A stretch of 28,642 bases of DNA from Fidelibacterota bacterium (GTDB lineage: Bacteria > Marinisomatota > Marinisomatia > Marinisomatales > S15-B10): contig PAYY01000010.1 of assembly GCA_002715465.1 (NCBI GenBank), positions 14,640 to 43,281 on the forward strand. Direction: 5' to 3'. The translations under genes and the position numbers were made by a program. The notes under the pieces are model-generated. The model was not told the DNA's origin and made no database searches. It saw only the letters and a list, made by a program, of their open reading frames with translations. Shown here one piece after another: positions 1 through 7,800 of the stretch (its first letter is position 1; every line of letters starts with the position of its first letter).

Positions 1-164
1 GATGTTGAACTTTCCCCAAGTTCCGTAGATATGTTTACATAAGGAATGGTTCTTCCATCATTAGAATAAATATCGCCAGAAATAATCATTCTATCTTTTT
101 CAGCTAGAATAGATGTAATAAAGACAAGAAAAAATATAAATAAGATTTTTAAGGGATATGTCAT
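1..164 (-). CDS. N-terminal fragment of a probable TonB-dependent outer-membrane receptor (cobalamin-regulated)
   Basis: Reading the minus strand from the ATG at 164 gives 54 codons, open to the window edge. An n-region with one lysine and a hydrophobic stretch form a signal peptide (about residues 1-21, likely cleaved after ILA). It is followed by ISGDIYSNDGRTIPYVNIST, which fits the start of the carboxypeptidase-regulatory-like beta-sandwich found ahead of the plug in many FCB TonB-dependent receptors. A purine-rich AAGGAGA ribosome site lies 4 nt upstream of the ATG. The 5' leader contains a cobalamin riboswitch, so the product is most likely a cobalamin or cobalamin-related (cobinamide, metal) importer of the BtuB type. 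The plug and barrel lie outside the window, so receptor identity is inference from the N-terminus plus the riboswitch. Another secreted protein with the same N-terminal domain is possible. Confidence 0.72.
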   Translation of the reverse strand, partial: MTYPLKILFIFFLVFITSILAEKDRMIISGDIYSNDGRTIPYVNISTELGESST

Positions 165-219
165 TTTCTCTCCTTTCCCTCGAAAGTAACTCTGTAAATC
201 AACAGAATCGAGAATTTGA

Positions 220-371
220 ATTAGGTAGATATCCTGACTTATGCTTTAACGTACGGCTTCGCCTTCCCATCCACATAATTTGCAGACAGTGGCTCTCCTT
301 ATGGAGTGAAGTGCACTCAGCACTTACAGTAGCGGGGCTGCACCCGAATCTAACGAGTTTCCCTACCTAAT
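220..371 (-). promoter_or_regulatory. Cobalamin (adenosylcobalamin) riboswitch
   Basis: Read on the minus strand (371 to 220), this leader has the conserved cobalamin riboswitch blocks in order. The core GGGTGCAGCCCCGCTACTGT lies at 345-326. The B12-box AGCCACTG lies at 294-287, followed by a GGATGGGAAGGCG stretch. The terminal AAGTCAGGATATCTACC lies at 240-224. The ends pair as a P1 helix: ATTAGGTAG (371-363) with CTACCTAAT (228-220), nine perfect base pairs. It sits about 55 nt upstream of the receptor start. No T-tract terminator follows, so control is probably translational, through access to the ribosome site. Adenosylcobalamin binding should repress expression, as is usual for this class. 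Confidence 0.93.
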
Positions 372-422
372 CAACTTTTAATAGAAATAATCTACATTTT
401 TTGTAGTCAATATACAATGGCT

Positions 423-455
423 TTTATCTTGATTGGCTCTGTACATCAAGATAAA
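423..455. repeat. 11-bp perfect inverted repeat in the divergent intergenic region
   Basis: The arm TTTATCTTGAT at 423-433 is perfectly complementary to ATCAAGATAAA at 445-455, with an 11-nt loop (434-444). It lies upstream of the riboswitch leader and of the HNH gene, which diverge from here. A TTGACT -35-like hexamer for the minus strand is at 410-405. A weak TTGATT/TAAATT pair with 17-bp spacing for the plus strand (429-457) overlaps the repeat. It could be an operator bound by a dimeric regulator or an RNA hairpin. No T-tract follows either arm, so an intrinsic terminator is unlikely. Confidence 0.6.
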
Positions 456-515
456 TTCAATCATAACTAGAAAGATTAAACGGGAAAAAACATTGTTAAT
501 TATCGAAAAATAAAA

Positions 516-1052
516 ATGCATGGTATACTAAACAGGCAAGTTCTCGTATTAAATCAGAATTATCACCCTCTTCTAGTTTGTTCAGCAAGAAGGGCAATTT
601 TGTTGGTTTATCTAGGAAAGGTAGAAGTCATAGAAAAATATAGAGAAATTATTCATTCACCATCAGTAGTAATTCCCTTGCCAAGTGTAGTAAAGCTTGA
701 CAAGTTTATTAAAGTAAAGGAAAATAATATTGTTTTATCAAGGAAAAATATCTTGAAGAGAGATCGACATCAATGTCAATATTGTGGTAGACGTAGTTTG
801 CCAATGACTTTGGATCATATAGTTCCGAAAGAGCGGGGAGGTCCAGAATCCTGGGACAACTTAGTATGTTGCTGTCATGCTTGTAATAGGTCAAAAGGTA
901 ATCGAACTCCAGATGAAGCAGGAAAAAAGTTGTTGCGTTATCCAAAAAAACCTACAAGAATACATTATATTAGACAATTTATTAAAAGAGATCAATGTGC
1001 TTGGAGACCGTATTTATATATGGAGCCTATGAAGAAAGGAGCTCTTGCTTGA
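516..1052 (+). CDS. HNH endonuclease family protein
   Basis: The product is 178 residues, a usual length for the small HNH/McrA-like proteins found in many bacteria. Two CxxC pairs (C87/C90 and C120/C123) build the zinc ribbon. Between them lie LDHIVP (H101, the likely metal-activated general base) and an asparagine (N115) before the second knuckle, followed by CNRSKGNR. The N-terminal 70 residues (LVLNQNYHPL, then the AILLVYLGKVEVIE segment) match the conserved N-terminus of this family. Its biological role is unknown; nicking or repair functions have been proposed for relatives. No methylase or restriction partner is nearby. It overlaps the trpS start by four bases (TTGA), so translation of the two is probably coupled. 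No strong ribosome site precedes the ATG. Confidence 0.85.
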   Translation: MHGILNRQVLVLNQNYHPLLVCSARRAILLVYLGKVEVIEKYREIIHSPSVVIPLPSVVKLDKFIKVKENNIVLSRKNILKRDRHQCQYCGRRSLPMTLDHIVPKERGGPESWDNLVCCCHACNRSKGNRTPDEAGKKLLRYPKKPTRIHYIRQFIKRDQCAWRPYLYMEPMKKGALA

Positions 1053-2026
1053 AGAAAAAGCGTATTCTTAGTGGTATTCAGCCTTCGGGGAATCTTCACA
1101 TAGGAAATTATTTTGGTATGATGAAGCCAATGATTGACCTTCAAATGGATAATGACTTGTTTTGTTTTCTTCCAAATTATCATGCTTTAACCTCTCAAAA
1201 TGATGGTTTAAGATTGAAGGAAAATACTATAAATGCAGCGGCAGATTTTCTTGCGCTAGGCCTTAATCCAAATAAATGTGTGTTTTGGGTTCAATCAGAT
1301 TTACCAGAAGTAACAGAATTGACATGGATTTTAAACAATATAACAAGTGTTGGGACGCTAGAAAGAGCAACATCATATAAGGATAAAATAAACAGAGGGA
1401 TCCAACCCAATCATGGGTTGTTTAGTTATCCTGTATTGATGACAGCAGACATACTTCTTTTTGGTGCTGAAGTAGTTCCTGTAGGTAAAGATCAAAAACA
1501 ACACTTAGAAATAACTAGGGATCTAGCTACTAAGTTTAATGCTATTTATGGAACAACATTTGTAATTCCAGATCCACTGATTAGTAATTCTACTGGATTG
1601 ATTCCTGGTACAGATGGGCAAAAAATGTCAAAATCTTATGGAAATACTATCGAAATTTTTTGCGACAAAGATTTTCTTGCTAAAAAAGTAATGGGTATAA
1701 TCACAGATAATACACCTCCCGATAAACCTAAAGATACCGAGAATAATGCACTATTCAACATATATTCACTTTTTATCGATGATTTTGGTAAGTCAGATTT
1801 GATGAACCGTTTTCATAGTCCAGGTTTAAAATATGTAGATATAAAAAAAGAATTAATTGATTTAATTTGGAATTTTTTTGAACCCTATAGAAAAAGAAGA
1901 GAAAAAAAATATCATGACAAAGAAGTTGTAATTAATATCCTTAAAGAAGGAGCTGAAAAAGCTAGATCTTTTGCTAAGCCTTATATTCTTTCAGTACGGG
2001 AAAAAACAGGTCTAGAATATTATTAA
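1049..2026 (+). CDS. trpS: Tryptophan--tRNA ligase
   Basis: Class I aminoacyl-tRNA synthetase that charges tRNA-Trp in the cytoplasm. The product has 325 residues, normal for bacterial TrpRS. The opening RILSGIQPSGNLHIGNYFG contains the HIGH-type signature, and GTDGQKMSKSYGN carries the KMSKS loop. DLPEVTELTWILNNIT and VLMTADILLF are typical family segments. The start is taken as TTG at 1049, not an in-frame ATG at 995, because homology begins at this point. An AGGAG ribosome site at 1037-1041 stands 7 nt before it, and the upstream extension would lie entirely inside the HNH gene. Its stop is followed 2 nt later by scpA. Confidence 0.96.
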   Translation: MKKKRILSGIQPSGNLHIGNYFGMMKPMIDLQMDNDLFCFLPNYHALTSQNDGLRLKENTINAAADFLALGLNPNKCVFWVQSDLPEVTELTWILNNITSVGTLERATSYKDKINRGIQPNHGLFSYPVLMTADILLFGAEVVPVGKDQKQHLEITRDLATKFNAIYGTTFVIPDPLISNSTGLIPGTDGQKMSKSYGNTIEIFCDKDFLAKKVMGIITDNTPPDKPKDTENNALFNIYSLFIDDFGKSDLMNRFHSPGLKYVDIKKELIDLIWNFFEPYRKRREKKYHDKEVVINILKEGAEKARSFAKPYILSVREKTGLEYY

Positions 2027-2028
2027 AT

Positions 2029-2754
2029 GTGAATTATCAAATTGAATTAAATAATTTTTCTGGACCTTTGGATTTACTACTTTTTTTTATTAGAAGGGAT
2101 CAGATTGATATTATGGACATCCCCATTTCCCATATAACAGAAGAATATCTTTCATTTGTTGAAGCTGTTCATACTTTAAACGTAAGCTATGCTGGTGATT
2201 TTATATTAATGGCGGCTACGCTGATGCGTATAAAGGCAAAAATGTTGTTACCATCAGTTGTTGATGAAGAAGATGAAAATTTTGAAGATCCAAGAACTGA
2301 ATTAGCCCATAGAATTCTAGAATATCAACGCTATAAAGAAGCTGCTACTAATTTAGCTGTAATGGCTGATGATCAGAGTAAAAAATTTCAATATTCTTTT
2401 CCAGATAAAAATGCTGATTTAGAAAAAGAGGATCCAGAATATTACCTCGAGGAGGTAACAATTTTTGAGATTGTGAATATTTTTAAAAAATTACTAGATC
2501 GTGTTCCTCCTCCTTTACAATATGAGGTTGAAAAGGAGGAGATTAAGATTAAAGAAAAAATAGCCTTAGTTCTTAATTCTTTTATTTCAAAACAGCAAAT
2601 ATTGTTTTCGGAGCTTTCCCCAAAATTTTCTTCTCGTCAGGATCTGATTGCAACATTTATTGCAATACTTGAATTAATTCGAGATGGTTTAATTAGAGTA
2701 CAACAAAAAAAATTGTTTGATGATTTTATCCTTGAAAAAGTGCGGGTTAATTAA
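2029..2754 (+). CDS. scpA: Segregation and condensation protein A
   Basis: The kleisin subunit of the SMC-ScpA-ScpB condensin, which bridges SMC heads and organises the chromosome. The product has 241 residues. FSGPLDLLLFFIRRDQIDIM followed by ISHITEEYLSFVE is the characteristic N-terminal helical region, and AATLMRIKAKMLLP is also conserved. The C-terminal part (about 160-241) is the winged-helix end that contacts the other SMC head. The start is GTG, 2 nt after the trpS stop, with no clear ribosome site, so translation probably re-initiates. Its TAA stop overlaps the scpB ATG by one base. No smc gene is in the window. Confidence 0.94.
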   Translation: MNYQIELNNFSGPLDLLLFFIRRDQIDIMDIPISHITEEYLSFVEAVHTLNVSYAGDFILMAATLMRIKAKMLLPSVVDEEDENFEDPRTELAHRILEYQRYKEAATNLAVMADDQSKKFQYSFPDKNADLEKEDPEYYLEEVTIFEIVNIFKKLLDRVPPPLQYEVEKEEIKIKEKIALVLNSFISKQQILFSELSPKFSSRQDLIATFIAILELIRDGLIRVQQKKLFDDFILEKVRVN

Positions 2755-3356
2755 TGACAAAGAAAAAAATTTCAAATAAAGAGATTCAAATTATTGAAGC
2801 ACTTCTCTTTGCTAGTGAAGATATTTTAACTCAGTCAAAACTAAATCTATGTTTTGATAGTGGTGTAGCTCCTGATTTGTCTGATGGCATTAAACATCTC
2901 CAAGAACAATATCAAAAAAGTGGACGAGCGTTTTTTATAGATAATGTAGCGGGTGGATTTAGATTAGTTAGTCTTCCTGAATTTGCTCCATGGATTCACA
3001 AACTCCTATCTCGATCTGGAAAAACCTCGCTTTCTAAGGCCGCCCTAGAGACTTTAGCTGTTTTAGCTTATAGAGGACCAGCTAGCAGAGCCGAAGTGGA
3101 AAATATAAGAGGTGTTAATTGTGCTGGTGTTATTAAAACTTTACTTGATAAAAAACTATTGAAAATAAAAGGACGAGGAAAAGGACCCGGTAGACCATTA
3201 TTATATTCAGTCACAGAAGCTTTTCTCCTATCGTTTGGCCTTAATTCTATTGCGGATCTACCAAAACTAAAGGAGATAACTGAACTCATAGCTGAAGGAG
3301 CCAGTGAGTCCAACTTTATTTCCAACTCTTCTCTATCAGATGGTTCGTTTGATTAA
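2754..3356 (+). CDS. scpB: Segregation and condensation protein B
   Basis: Dimeric winged-helix partner of ScpA in the SMC complex. The product has 200 residues. IIEALLFASEDILTQSKL is the typical opening. LETLAVLAYRGPASRAEVENIRGVN followed by GRGKGPGRPLLYSVTEAFL marks the second winged helix, including the glycine-rich GRPLLY strand. The region after residue 180 (serine-rich SNFISNSSLSDGS) is a short disordered tail. It starts on the last base of the scpA stop (TAATG), which fits co-translation of interacting partners at matched levels, and it overlaps the next gene. Confidence 0.93.
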   Translation: MTKKKISNKEIQIIEALLFASEDILTQSKLNLCFDSGVAPDLSDGIKHLQEQYQKSGRAFFIDNVAGGFRLVSLPEFAPWIHKLLSRSGKTSLSKAALETLAVLAYRGPASRAEVENIRGVNCAGVIKTLLDKKLLKIKGRGKGPGRPLLYSVTEAFLLSFGLNSIADLPKLKEITELIAEGASESNFISNSSLSDGSFD

Positions 3357-4077
3357 ATATTTAGCAAGTTGCGGTGTTGATTCTCGAAGAAATTGTGAAT
3401 CGATAATAAGAAGTGGAAGAATCTCAATAAATGGAGAAAGGGAAACTAATCCTTTTATAATTCTTTCAGAAAGTGATTCAGTAGATTTTGACGGTAAGAC
3501 TATAGTTCCTCCTAATTACAAGACAACAGTAGTTTTAAACAAGCCGATCGGCATTATTACTACGTCAAAAGATACCCATTCAAGAAAAACGGTGTTGGAT
3601 ATTATTCCTCAAATAGATTGCAGACTTTTTCCTATTGGACGCCTTGATAAGGATACGACTGGTATTCTTCTTCTTACAAATGATGGAGATTTAGCTTATT
3701 CTTTGACTCATCCAAAATTTGAAATAGAGAAAACTTATGAGGTCCAAGTAAATCGTTTACTTAGTGATCCTGAAATACAATTAATAGGTTCAGGAATTGA
3801 TATAGGAAACCAAGAGGTTGGACACGCATTTGTAATTAGTCAAAGTGTAATTAAAGATAAAATAACTATTTTATTGAGGTTGTATCATGGTAAAAAAAGA
3901 GAGGTTAGAAGAATATTTAGATCAATTGGACTTAAGCTCCAATCATTACACAGACTTACATTTGCGGGTATTGATTTAGGAAATCTTTCTTTAGGTTCAA
4001 CTCGTGAATTAACGATTGAAGAGTATAATTATCTTAAGAATATAGATTTTTCAGCATTTCAAAATGGGGAAGCTTAA
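3340..4077 (+). CDS. rluB: Pseudouridine synthase of the RluB/RsuA family
   Basis: An rRNA pseudouridine synthase of 245 residues. It has an N-terminal S4 RNA-binding domain (about 2-55: LIKYLASCGVDSRRNCESII, then SGRISING) and the catalytic core. The catalytic motif is GRLDKDTTGILLLTNDG with Asp103. KTYEVQV and GKKREVRRIFRSIG are further family segments. RluB is the likeliest paralogue because of the scpA-scpB neighbourhood, but RluE/RluF/RsuA specificity cannot be excluded by eye. The ATG at 3340 is preferred since homology starts there. A GTG at 3304 is in frame and 3 nt after AAGGAG, so a 12-residue extension is possible. It overlaps scpB by 17 nt. Confidence 0.9.
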   Translation: MVRLIKYLASCGVDSRRNCESIIRSGRISINGERETNPFIILSESDSVDFDGKTIVPPNYKTTVVLNKPIGIITTSKDTHSRKTVLDIIPQIDCRLFPIGRLDKDTTGILLLTNDGDLAYSLTHPKFEIEKTYEVQVNRLLSDPEIQLIGSGIDIGNQEVGHAFVISQSVIKDKITILLRLYHGKKREVRRIFRSIGLKLQSLHRLTFAGIDLGNLSLGSTRELTIEEYNYLKNIDFSAFQNGEA

Positions 4078-4170
4078 CATTTTGTGCAGTTATTCGAGTA
4101 AAGTTATATTACTAGGCTGTTTGAAAGATAGTTTATCCAATAATAACTTATTCCTCAGAGAGGTTTTCTA

Positions 4171-4839
4171 TTGATTGTTGCAATTGATGGTCTAGCTGGT
4201 TCTGGGAAAAGTACTACGGCTCGCAATGTTGCTTTAGAACTTGGTTTTCTCTACCTTGACACTGGAGCAATGTATCGTGCTGTTACTATGGCGGTACTTT
4301 TGGATTCTATTGATCTTAAAGATGAAGAAGCAATCAAAGATTGTGTCGCATCTATTGAAATTGATTTTGATAGAACTGGATCACGAGTTTATCTTAATAA
4401 AAAAGATATATCTCGTGAAATTAGGGGTCAAATGATCACTGCTAATGTTAGTGCCGTAAGTGCTTTACCTAAGGTAAGAGAAAAAATGGTTGATCTTCAA
4501 CGTAAGATTGCTGGGAAAAGAGATTCAGTAGTTGAGGGAAGGGATATTGGTACAGTAGTTTTTCCTGATGCTGACATAAAATTTTTTATGACAGCTGAAA
4601 TTAATGAAAGAGCAAAACGGAGACGTAAAGATTTACTTAAACTAAATATTAAAAAAAAATTAAAAGAAGTAGTTGAAGATTTAGACTTGCGTGATCAACT
4701 TGATTCTACAAGGGATCTGGCTCCCTTAATGAAAGCTGATGATGCTATTGAAGTAAATACAACTATAATGACAATTAATCAACAAATAGATCTGATTGTT
4801 TCTCATATAAAGGAATGGTTAGACAAAAAGGAGAGTTAA
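4171..4839 (+). CDS. cmk: Cytidylate kinase
   Basis: Phosphorylates CMP and dCMP with ATP in pyrimidine nucleotide recycling. The product has 222 residues, normal for bacterial Cmk. The P-loop is GLAGSGKST (residues 7-15). LDTGAMYRAVT follows, then VVEGRDIGTVVFPDADIKFF and the lid region RAKRRRKDL, ending in LDLRDQLDSTRDLAPLMKAD. The TTG start at 4171 is supported by an AGAGAGG ribosome site 7 nt upstream and by homology from the first residue. The 93-nt gap before it (4078-4170) is the longest in this run, so a promoter for cmk-rpsA could lie there. A TTGAAA at 4121-4126 is the only -35-like element I see, and the matching -10 is poor. Confidence 0.95.
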   Translation: MIVAIDGLAGSGKSTTARNVALELGFLYLDTGAMYRAVTMAVLLDSIDLKDEEAIKDCVASIEIDFDRTGSRVYLNKKDISREIRGQMITANVSAVSALPKVREKMVDLQRKIAGKRDSVVEGRDIGTVVFPDADIKFFMTAEINERAKRRRKDLLKLNIKKKLKEVVEDLDLRDQLDSTRDLAPLMKADDAIEVNTTIMTINQQIDLIVSHIKEWLDKKES

Positions 4840-4846
4840 TTTTACT

Positions 4847-6790
4847 GTGACTGAAGAACCATTAATAGATGAAAATAATCAAGATAATTTAACGGATGTT
4901 CTTGAACATAAAAAAGAAGTTGAACCTAAAGACAAAAAAAATCAATTGGGAAATGCAGAGGAGAAATCTTTAGATGTTGACGTCAAGGATTTTACGGAAA
5001 ATTATTTAGATCCAAATCTAATGAAAGATATACGTATTGTAGAGTCTTCTGCAATATTAGAAGGTGATGACAATTCAAATTCTGTATCTGAATTAGAAAT
5101 GGATAAATATATTTCAACCTTCTCAGATATTGCTCAAAACCAGATAATTACTGGCCGAGTTATTGGTCAGAATGAAAAAGAAATAATTATGGATATAGGT
5201 TTTAAATCTGAAGGTATTATCCCTAGGTCAGAATTTAGTGGTAACGAACCACCTAATATGGGGGATAAAATCGAAGTTTATCTTGAGAAGATAGAAGATG
5301 TAAATGGGCAAACTGTTCTATCAAAAGAGAAAGCTGTGTGGATGAAGGGTTGGATTAAGCTTATGGAAATACAAAAGGAAGATAGCACAGTTAATGGTAC
5401 AATAACTCGGCGAATTAAAGGTGGTTTTGTGGTAGATCTAGAAGGTATTCAAGCTTTTCTACCGGGTTCTCAATTAGATGTTAGGCCTGTTCAAGATTTT
5501 GAGAGTTATATATCTCAAGAAATGGAATTCAAAATTGTTAAGATTAATCAACTTCGGAAGAATGTAGTATTATCAAGAAAGGCCTTGCTCAATAATTCAA
5601 TGCGTGAGCAAAGAGAATCACTTTTTGATGATCTCTCAAAAGGTCAAATTGTTGAAGGTGTAGTAAAAAACATAACTGATTTCGGTGTTTTTGTTGATCT
5701 TGGTGGAATAGATGGTTTATTACACATAACTGATCTTTCTTGGGGTAGAGTTAATCATCCTTCAGAAATAACAGAGGTTGGAGAAACAATTAGCGTAAAG
5801 ATAATTGAAATTGATAAGGATAAACATCGTATTTCTTTAGGGTTAAAACAACTTTCCACTCATCCTTGGGAAAAGGTAGAGAGTAAGTATCCAATAGGAT
5901 CAAATATTTCTGGTAAAATTGTTAGTTTAACTAATTATGGTGCTTTTGTTGAATTAGAGACAGGTGTTGAAGGCTTAGTGCATGTTTCAGAAATGTCTTG
6001 GATAAGGAGTGTTCATCGTCCAGATGAGGTAGTGCAAATGGGCCAAGAGGTTGAAGCTCAAGTATTAAGTATTGATTCTAAAGAACGTAAAATTGCTCTA
6101 GGATTTAAACAGCTTCAACCTGATCCATGGGAGGGTGTCGAGGAGCGATATGCTATAGGCTCATTATTGAAAGGTACTGTTCGAAACCTTACCCAGTTTG
6201 GTGCTTTTGTAGAGTTAGAAGAAGGGGTTGATGGGTTAATTCATGTTTCTGATCTTTCTTGGACAAAAGTGGTTCATCATCCTAAAGAAATACTTAAAAA
6301 AGGAGATGATGTAGAGGTCAAGGTTCTTGAAGTTTCTAGAGAGAATCATCGTATTGGACTTGGTTTAAAGCAGGCTTCTGAAGATCCTTGGGATGAAATT
6401 ATATCTTATTTTAGTATTGGTAAATCAGTTAATGGGAAAATTATTCGCACTCTAGATAAAGGTGTAATTATTGGTCTAGAAAAAGATGTTGAAGGAATTA
6501 TAGGTTCGGATTCATTATCGTCTAAAATCAAAGATCAAATTCAGAGTCTAAATTCTGGAGATAATATTATTGCTGAAGTAGTTGAGGTTAGACCGGAGGA
6601 AAAGAAAGTATTTTTGTCTTTTGTAGATACTGATACTGTTCCATCTAAATCTTCAAAAACTAGTAATAAAATTGATTCTCAAGATTCAGATTCTAATGAT
6701 GAAACTACAAATGAAGGTCAGCTTAAAAATAAAAAAAGTAAAGAGAATATCAAAGAAGATGAAGATGGAGATCAAGAAATTTCCGAGTAG
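4847..6790 (+). CDS. rpsA: 30S ribosomal protein S1 with six S1 domains and acidic tails
   Basis: RNA-binding ribosomal protein S1, 647 residues. Six S1 (OB-fold) units are visible at about 98-160, 179-244, 266-335, 351-421, 438-508 and 526-593. Units 3-5 are the best conserved (FGVFVDLGGIDGLLHITDLSW and two similar copies, joined by HPWE/DPWE linkers). The first 95 residues are a highly charged, mostly acidic extension not seen in the 557-residue E. coli protein. Residues 600-647 are a Ser/Asp/Glu/Lys-rich low-complexity tail. The start is GTG at 4847; AAGGAG at 4828-4833 is 13 nt away, rather far, but no better in-frame start is visible. It is 7 nt downstream of cmk, a common pairing. Confidence 0.94.
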   Translation: MTEEPLIDENNQDNLTDVLEHKKEVEPKDKKNQLGNAEEKSLDVDVKDFTENYLDPNLMKDIRIVESSAILEGDDNSNSVSELEMDKYISTFSDIAQNQIITGRVIGQNEKEIIMDIGFKSEGIIPRSEFSGNEPPNMGDKIEVYLEKIEDVNGQTVLSKEKAVWMKGWIKLMEIQKEDSTVNGTITRRIKGGFVVDLEGIQAFLPGSQLDVRPVQDFESYISQEMEFKIVKINQLRKNVVLSRKALLNNSMREQRESLFDDLSKGQIVEGVVKNITDFGVFVDLGGIDGLLHITDLSWGRVNHPSEITEVGETISVKIIEIDKDKHRISLGLKQLSTHPWEKVESKYPIGSNISGKIVSLTNYGAFVELETGVEGLVHVSEMSWIRSVHRPDEVVQMGQEVEAQVLSIDSKERKIALGFKQLQPDPWEGVEERYAIGSLLKGTVRNLTQFGAFVELEEGVDGLIHVSDLSWTKVVHHPKEILKKGDDVEVKVLEVSRENHRIGLGLKQASEDPWDEIISYFSIGKSVNGKIIRTLDKGVIIGLEKDVEGIIGSDSLSSKIKDQIQSLNSGDNIIAEVVEVRPEEKKVFLSFVDTDTVPSKSSKTSNKIDSQDSDSNDETTNEGQLKNKKSKENIKEDEDGDQEISE

Positions 6791-6819
6791 TTTTTTTTTA
6801 ACTTTAAGCTAGTGGTAAT

Positions 6820-7800
6820 ATGAATCCACCAATGCTTCCTAAAAAAGTTCAAAAAGGGCGCTTTCCAATTTGGTTCGGTGCCTTTTTTTTTGCTGTTACA
6901 TTATGGACTTTCGTTATCTCTGAGCACCGCTACAATTATGTTATTGAGATGCCAATTGAAGTGAGGAATATACGGGAAGGTAAGACCTTAGGTGGGGAAG
7001 TTTCACCCACAGCTGAGGTAAGATTTAATGCTACAGGAAGGGCTTTTTTAAAAACACTATTGTTGAAATCAATTTCAGATTTCAAACTAGTTTTAGACTT
7101 GGAAAGAGTTAGTACTGAATACAATTTTTATCTTAATGACTATTTTGACAGATATAGTCAAAAAGTGGTCGTCCCCGCTGGTTTTGAACTTGATTTTGTT
7201 GAAGTTGTTCAGCCTGATTCTATTCATATATCTCTTGATGACTATATGATAAAACCTGTTTCTGTGGAATCTTCGGTTATTGTGAAACCTTTGGCTGGAT
7301 TTATCATGATAGGAAAAGCTAATATATATCCAAAAATAATCGAATTAAAAGGACCACGAGAAATAATTAGGAATGTTAATGAATTGGAAACTATAGAAAA
7401 AACATTTAATAGTGTAGAATCATCGATTAAAGCTAGGATTGATCTTAAATTCGATTTTCCTAGGGTTGTAGAGTCATCAGACACTTCTGTTATTTTTGAA
7501 GCCAAAATTGAAAGTATTGGTGAAAGAATAATATCTGAAGTACCAGTAAATATTCTAAATATTCCAGAAGGAATCATCTCATTTGCAAATCCTTCTACTG
7601 TTTCTCTTACAGTAAGTGGTGGTGTTGATTTTATTGCATCATTAGAACCGAATGATATTTATGTTTCTATTGATTTTAATGAATTGAATGAAGGTAACTT
7701 ATCGCATGAGCCCTTAGTGGTTGTTCCAGATGATGTGTTACAGTGGAGTGACCTTTCTCCAAAAACAGTGGAATTAACAATACGACGTTTGCCTGAATGA
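6820..7800 (+). CDS. YbbR-domain (CdaR-like) membrane-anchored protein
   Basis: The product has 326 residues: a short basic N-terminus (KKVQKGRFP), one membrane helix (about 16-34), then an extracytoplasmic region of repeated beta-rich YbbR-like units. The first unit holds the conserved EMPIEVRNI and EVSPTAEVRFNATG segments. A later unit begins near IIELKGPREII, with a final VPVNILNIPEGI segment. In Firmicutes the YbbR protein CdaR regulates the diadenylate cyclase CdaA. No cyclase gene is adjacent here, so that role is only a possibility. Its TGA stop overlaps the tsaD ATG (ATGA). Start is ATG, 29 nt after rpsA. Confidence 0.75.
   Translation: MNPPMLPKKVQKGRFPIWFGAFFFAVTLWTFVISEHRYNYVIEMPIEVRNIREGKTLGGEVSPTAEVRFNATGRAFLKTLLLKSISDFKLVLDLERVSTEYNFYLNDYFDRYSQKVVVPAGFELDFVEVVQPDSIHISLDDYMIKPVSVESSVIVKPLAGFIMIGKANIYPKIIELKGPREIIRNVNELETIEKTFNSVESSIKARIDLKFDFPRVVESSDTSVIFEAKIESIGERIISEVPVNILNIPEGIISFANPSTVSLTVSGGVDFIASLEPNDIYVSIDFNELNEGNLSHEPLVVVPDDVLQWSDLSPKTVELTIRRLPE

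Noticed and set aside
158..370. 70-codon plus-strand ORF at the window start
   Set aside because: It lies opposite the cobalamin riboswitch and resembles no protein; the RNA structure explains the sequence conservation on the minus strand.
709..945. Minus-strand ORFs inside genes (for example 709-945, 3068-3325, 7242-7577, 14944-15285, 27521-27931)
   Set aside because: They are antisense to genes with strong family motifs and show no domain or ribosome-site support.
995..1048. 18-residue N-terminal extension of trpS from an upstream ATG
   Set aside because: It lies inside the HNH gene, homology starts at the TTG at 1049, and a good AGGAG precedes that TTG.
5640..6400. Internal repeats within rpsA as a possible tandem duplication
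   Set aside because: These are the ordinary homologous S1 domains; they are divergent at the DNA level and normal for the family.
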